From Alphaproteobacteria bacterium (GTDB lineage: Bacteria; Pseudomonadota; Alphaproteobacteria; MPNO01; UBA830): a stretch of DNA of 46,627 nucleotides. Positions 45,290 to 46,627 of this stretch are shown here, piece after piece; position 1 is the first letter of the stretch, and every line of letters begins with the position of its first letter. The position numbers were made by a program, and so were the translations under genes. The stretch is from assembly GCA_022822405.1 (NCBI GenBank), contig JAJEBT010000153.1:1-46627 (forward strand). The letters run 5' to 3'. The notes under the pieces were generated by a model. The model saw only the letters and a program-made list of their open reading frames with translations. It had not been told where the DNA came from and searched no databases.

Positions 45290-45322
45290 AAGCCGGATGC
45301 CGGAAATCGGCACGTCCGGTTT
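45290..45322 (+). ncRNA. Group II intron domain V
   Basis: The catalytic triad AGC is at 45291-45293. The lower stem AGCCGGA (45291-45297) pairs with TCCGGTT (45315-45321), with one G-U pair. A 2-nt CG bulge (45313-45314) separates the upper stem TGCCG/CGGCA, which is capped by a GAAAT loop (45303-45307). This is the diagnostic 34-nt-type fold of domain V. Confidence 0.9.
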
Positions 45323-45451
45323 GACGAGCAGGGGAGTGGAAACGCGGCCATGGGAGCCGGACTGAGGACCGGAACGAAAGTGACGGAGTGCCCTCTACGG
45401 GCTTGTACCACCGGACCCTACCGCTGGCGCGCCACCCCCTGACTCTACCAC

Positions 45452-45470
45452 CCGGTATCACCAAAGTAGC
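45452..45470 (+). repeat. IS21 left-end iteron 2 (3' exon side of the intron)
   Basis: The sequence is CCGGTATCACCAAAGTAGC. It pairs with the iteron at 43431-43451 and lies about 85 bp before istA. It immediately follows the deduced intron 3' end. Confidence 0.65.
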
Positions 45471-45555
45471 CACCCCTTGGGGGCGGCGGATTTTGGAACG
45501 ACTCGGGTGCCGTCCTACCCCTCGGATTTTCGCGATCGATCCGGAGGTGTGTGGG

Positions 45556-46627
45556 ATGGCACGGGGAAGGCTGCCGATGAGGAAGGTGAAGAAGGTTCTT
45601 TCGTATCATTTCGACGAGAGTCGCAGCGCGCGCGCGATTGCGGCTCACTGCGGCATCGCGCGGCGCTCTGTGGCGCTGGTTCTGGAGCGGTTCGCCGTCT
45701 CGGGTTTGAGTTGGCCGGAGGCCCGCGGGCTGGGCGAGGAGGCCCTTGAGGCGGCGCTTTATCCGGCGGTGCGGGACGCTCCGGCAGAGGATGTGGACTG
45801 GGCGCAGGTCGAGAAGGATCTGTCCGGGCGCGGCATGACGCTGAAGCTGTTGTGGCAGGAATGGCGCGAGACGCATCCCGACGGCATGAGTTATCCGACC
45901 TGGTGCCGCCGCTTCCGGGAATGGCGGCCGCGCCGGGGCGCGACGATGCGCCAGAACCGCCGTCCCGGCGAGCGGCTGTTCGTCGATTACGCGGGCATGA
46001 CGATGCCGGTCATGATCGACGGGGCGGCGCGCGAGGCGCAGTTGTTCGTGGCCTCGATGGGGGTCTCGGGGCGGCTCTACGCCGAGGCGACGCTGACCCA
46101 GAAGATCGACGACTGGTGCGCCTCGCATGTCCGCTGCTTCGAAGAGCTGGGTTGGGCGCCGGCGGTCGTGGTTCCTGACAACCTCAAGCCGGCGGTGACC
46201 AGGCCGTCGCGCTACGAGCCGGTCCTCAACGAGACCTACGCCGATCTGCTTGAGCACTACGGCGCCCAGGGCTTCCCGGCGCGCGTGAGGAAGCCCCGCG
46301 ACAAGGGCCTCGTCGAGAACGGTGTGCTTCAGGGCGAACGCTGGATCCTCGCGCCGCTGCGCAATCACGTCTTCCATGACCTGGCGTCGCTGAACCGGGC
46401 GATTGCCGCCCAAGTCCGGAAGATCAACGCCAGGCCCTACGCCGACGGCACCGGCGAGACCCGCTACGAGCGCTTCGAGGCCATCGATCTGCCGCACATG
46501 AAGCCGCTGCCCGAGCAGCGCTGGCAGCGCACGGTGTGGCGCAAGAACACGGTCCACCCCGACTATCACATCGCCATCGACCGGCACTTCTACTCGGTGC
46601 CCTACCAGTACGTCGGCAAGGAGGTCG
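45556..46627 (+). CDS. istA: IS21-family transposase IstA, partial
   Basis: The frame from the ATG at 45556 stays open to the end of the window (357 codons seen; it is truncated by the window edge). An N-terminal helix-turn-helix (about 20-46, SARAIAAHCGIARRSVALVLERF) precedes the catalytic integrase domain. The DDE triad reads Asp144 in LFVDYAGM, Asp208 in VVVPDNLKPAV and Glu254 in GLVENGV. The YADLLEHYG and HFYSVPYQYVGKEV segments match IstA. The IstB ATPase would be expected downstream, outside the window. The ORF is intact as far as seen, so the element could still be active. Confidence 0.93.
   Translation, partial: MARGRLPMRKVKKVLSYHFDESRSARAIAAHCGIARRSVALVLERFAVSGLSWPEARGLGEEALEAALYPAVRDAPAEDVDWAQVEKDLSGRGMTLKLLWQEWRETHPDGMSYPTWCRRFREWRPRRGATMRQNRRPGERLFVDYAGMTMPVMIDGAAREAQLFVASMGVSGRLYAEATLTQKIDDWCASHVRCFEELGWAPAVVVPDNLKPAVTRPSRYEPVLNETYADLLEHYGAQGFPARVRKPRDKGLVENGVLQGERWILAPLRNHVFHDLASLNRAIAAQVRKINARPYADGTGETRYERFEAIDLPHMKPLPEQRWQRTVWRKNTVHPDYHIAIDRHFYSVPYQYVGKEV

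Larger units (their letters stand above)
43452..45451 (+). mobile_element. Group II intron
   Basis: The 5' end GTGCGCC at 43452 fits the GUGYG consensus. The next 490 nt are rich in short stems, as expected for domains I-III, and the reverse transcriptase/maturase ORF occupies domain IV. Domain V is at 45290-45322. A later stem, CAGGGGAGTGG (45329-45339, one bulged A) with CCACCCCCTG (45432-45441), closes the domain VI/3' extension. The 3' end is probably CTACCAC at about 45451, since introns end in AY. The 2-kb length is typical. The 3' boundary is good to a few nucleotides only. Confidence 0.8.
43417..46627 (+). mobile_element. IS21-family insertion sequence, left end, interrupted by a group II intron; right part beyond window
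   Basis: istA (45556 onward) is IS21-type and reads off the window. Left of it two near-identical iterons are found: TATCACCAA-TT-TAGC (43437-43451) and TATCACCAA-AG-TAGC (45456-45470), each preceded by CGG. With the intron removed they would stand next to each other as tandem repeats, like the multiple terminal repeats of IS21 elements. A TG dinucleotide, the usual IS21 terminus, occurs at 43417 and 43419; the exact boundary is not certain. istB and the right end are outside the window. Confidence 0.65.

Noticed and set aside
45445..46587. Minus-strand 380-codon ORF at the right end.
   Set aside because: It is antisense to istA, whose plus-strand frame has a full DDE triad.

Overview
The window is a GC-rich, densely coded chromosomal stretch, most likely from an alphaproteobacterium. 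The evidence is high GC, many GTG/TTG starts backed by good Shine-Dalgarno sites, rho and mnmE in the same neighbourhood, and a narK1/narK2-GHJI respiratory nitrate reductase cluster that ends in a parvulin-type isomerase. I place it no lower than class. I saw no tRNA, rRNA or CRISPR array.

Layout. Positions 1-120 hold a three-tier nested inverted repeat of unknown nature. 138-3590: a secreted DUF2141 protein, a divergent membrane-anchored LytTR regulator, and an overlapping pair encoding a fumarate-reductase-like flavoprotein and a very short 2Fe-2S subunit. 3974-8264: the carbon-metabolism run tkt-gap-pgk. 8309-9037: an unrecognised helical protein with two ExxH motifs (diiron/ferritin-like?). 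9372-10628: rho. 10965-15343: four minus-strand genes (quinone oxidoreductase, dienelactone hydrolase, Ogt, DUF255 thioredoxin-like) lying between rho and mnmE (15615-16946). 17092-19630: an ECF sigma factor and a membrane-anchored YfbK-type VWA protein. 19993-21246: an M20 carbamoylase/amidohydrolase. 21420-23279: copC-copD and a c-type cytochrome, with a MerR-like promoter upstream of copC. 23592-24797: a membrane-anchored beta-lactamase-fold serine hydrolase. 24962-35557: the anaerobic nitrate respiration cluster, transcribed narK1, narK2, narG, narH, narJ, narI, PPIase, with 4-nt ATGA overlaps from narG to narI. 35806-38831: two amidase-signature enzymes flanking a 65-codon AtzG/GatC-like small protein. 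39386-43089: a dimethylglycine/sarcosine-dehydrogenase-like flavoprotein and a DmdA/GcvT-like protein, which together look like methylated-amine or DMSP-type one-carbon catabolism.

43417-46627 is mobile DNA. An IS21-family element (istA runs off the window end) appears to carry a complete group II intron (about 43452-45451) inserted between two of its left-end iterons. The intron has a textbook domain V (45290-45322) and a reverse transcriptase/maturase without an obvious endonuclease domain. Both ends of the window lie in repeat-like or mobile sequence, as is typical of an assembly contig.

The most interesting items are the intron nested in the IS21 end, the structured element at 1-120, the ECF sigma/VWA pair with a dyad promoter, the amidase/small-subunit/amidase operon, the DMGDH-like/DmdA-like pair, and the unassigned ExxH protein.
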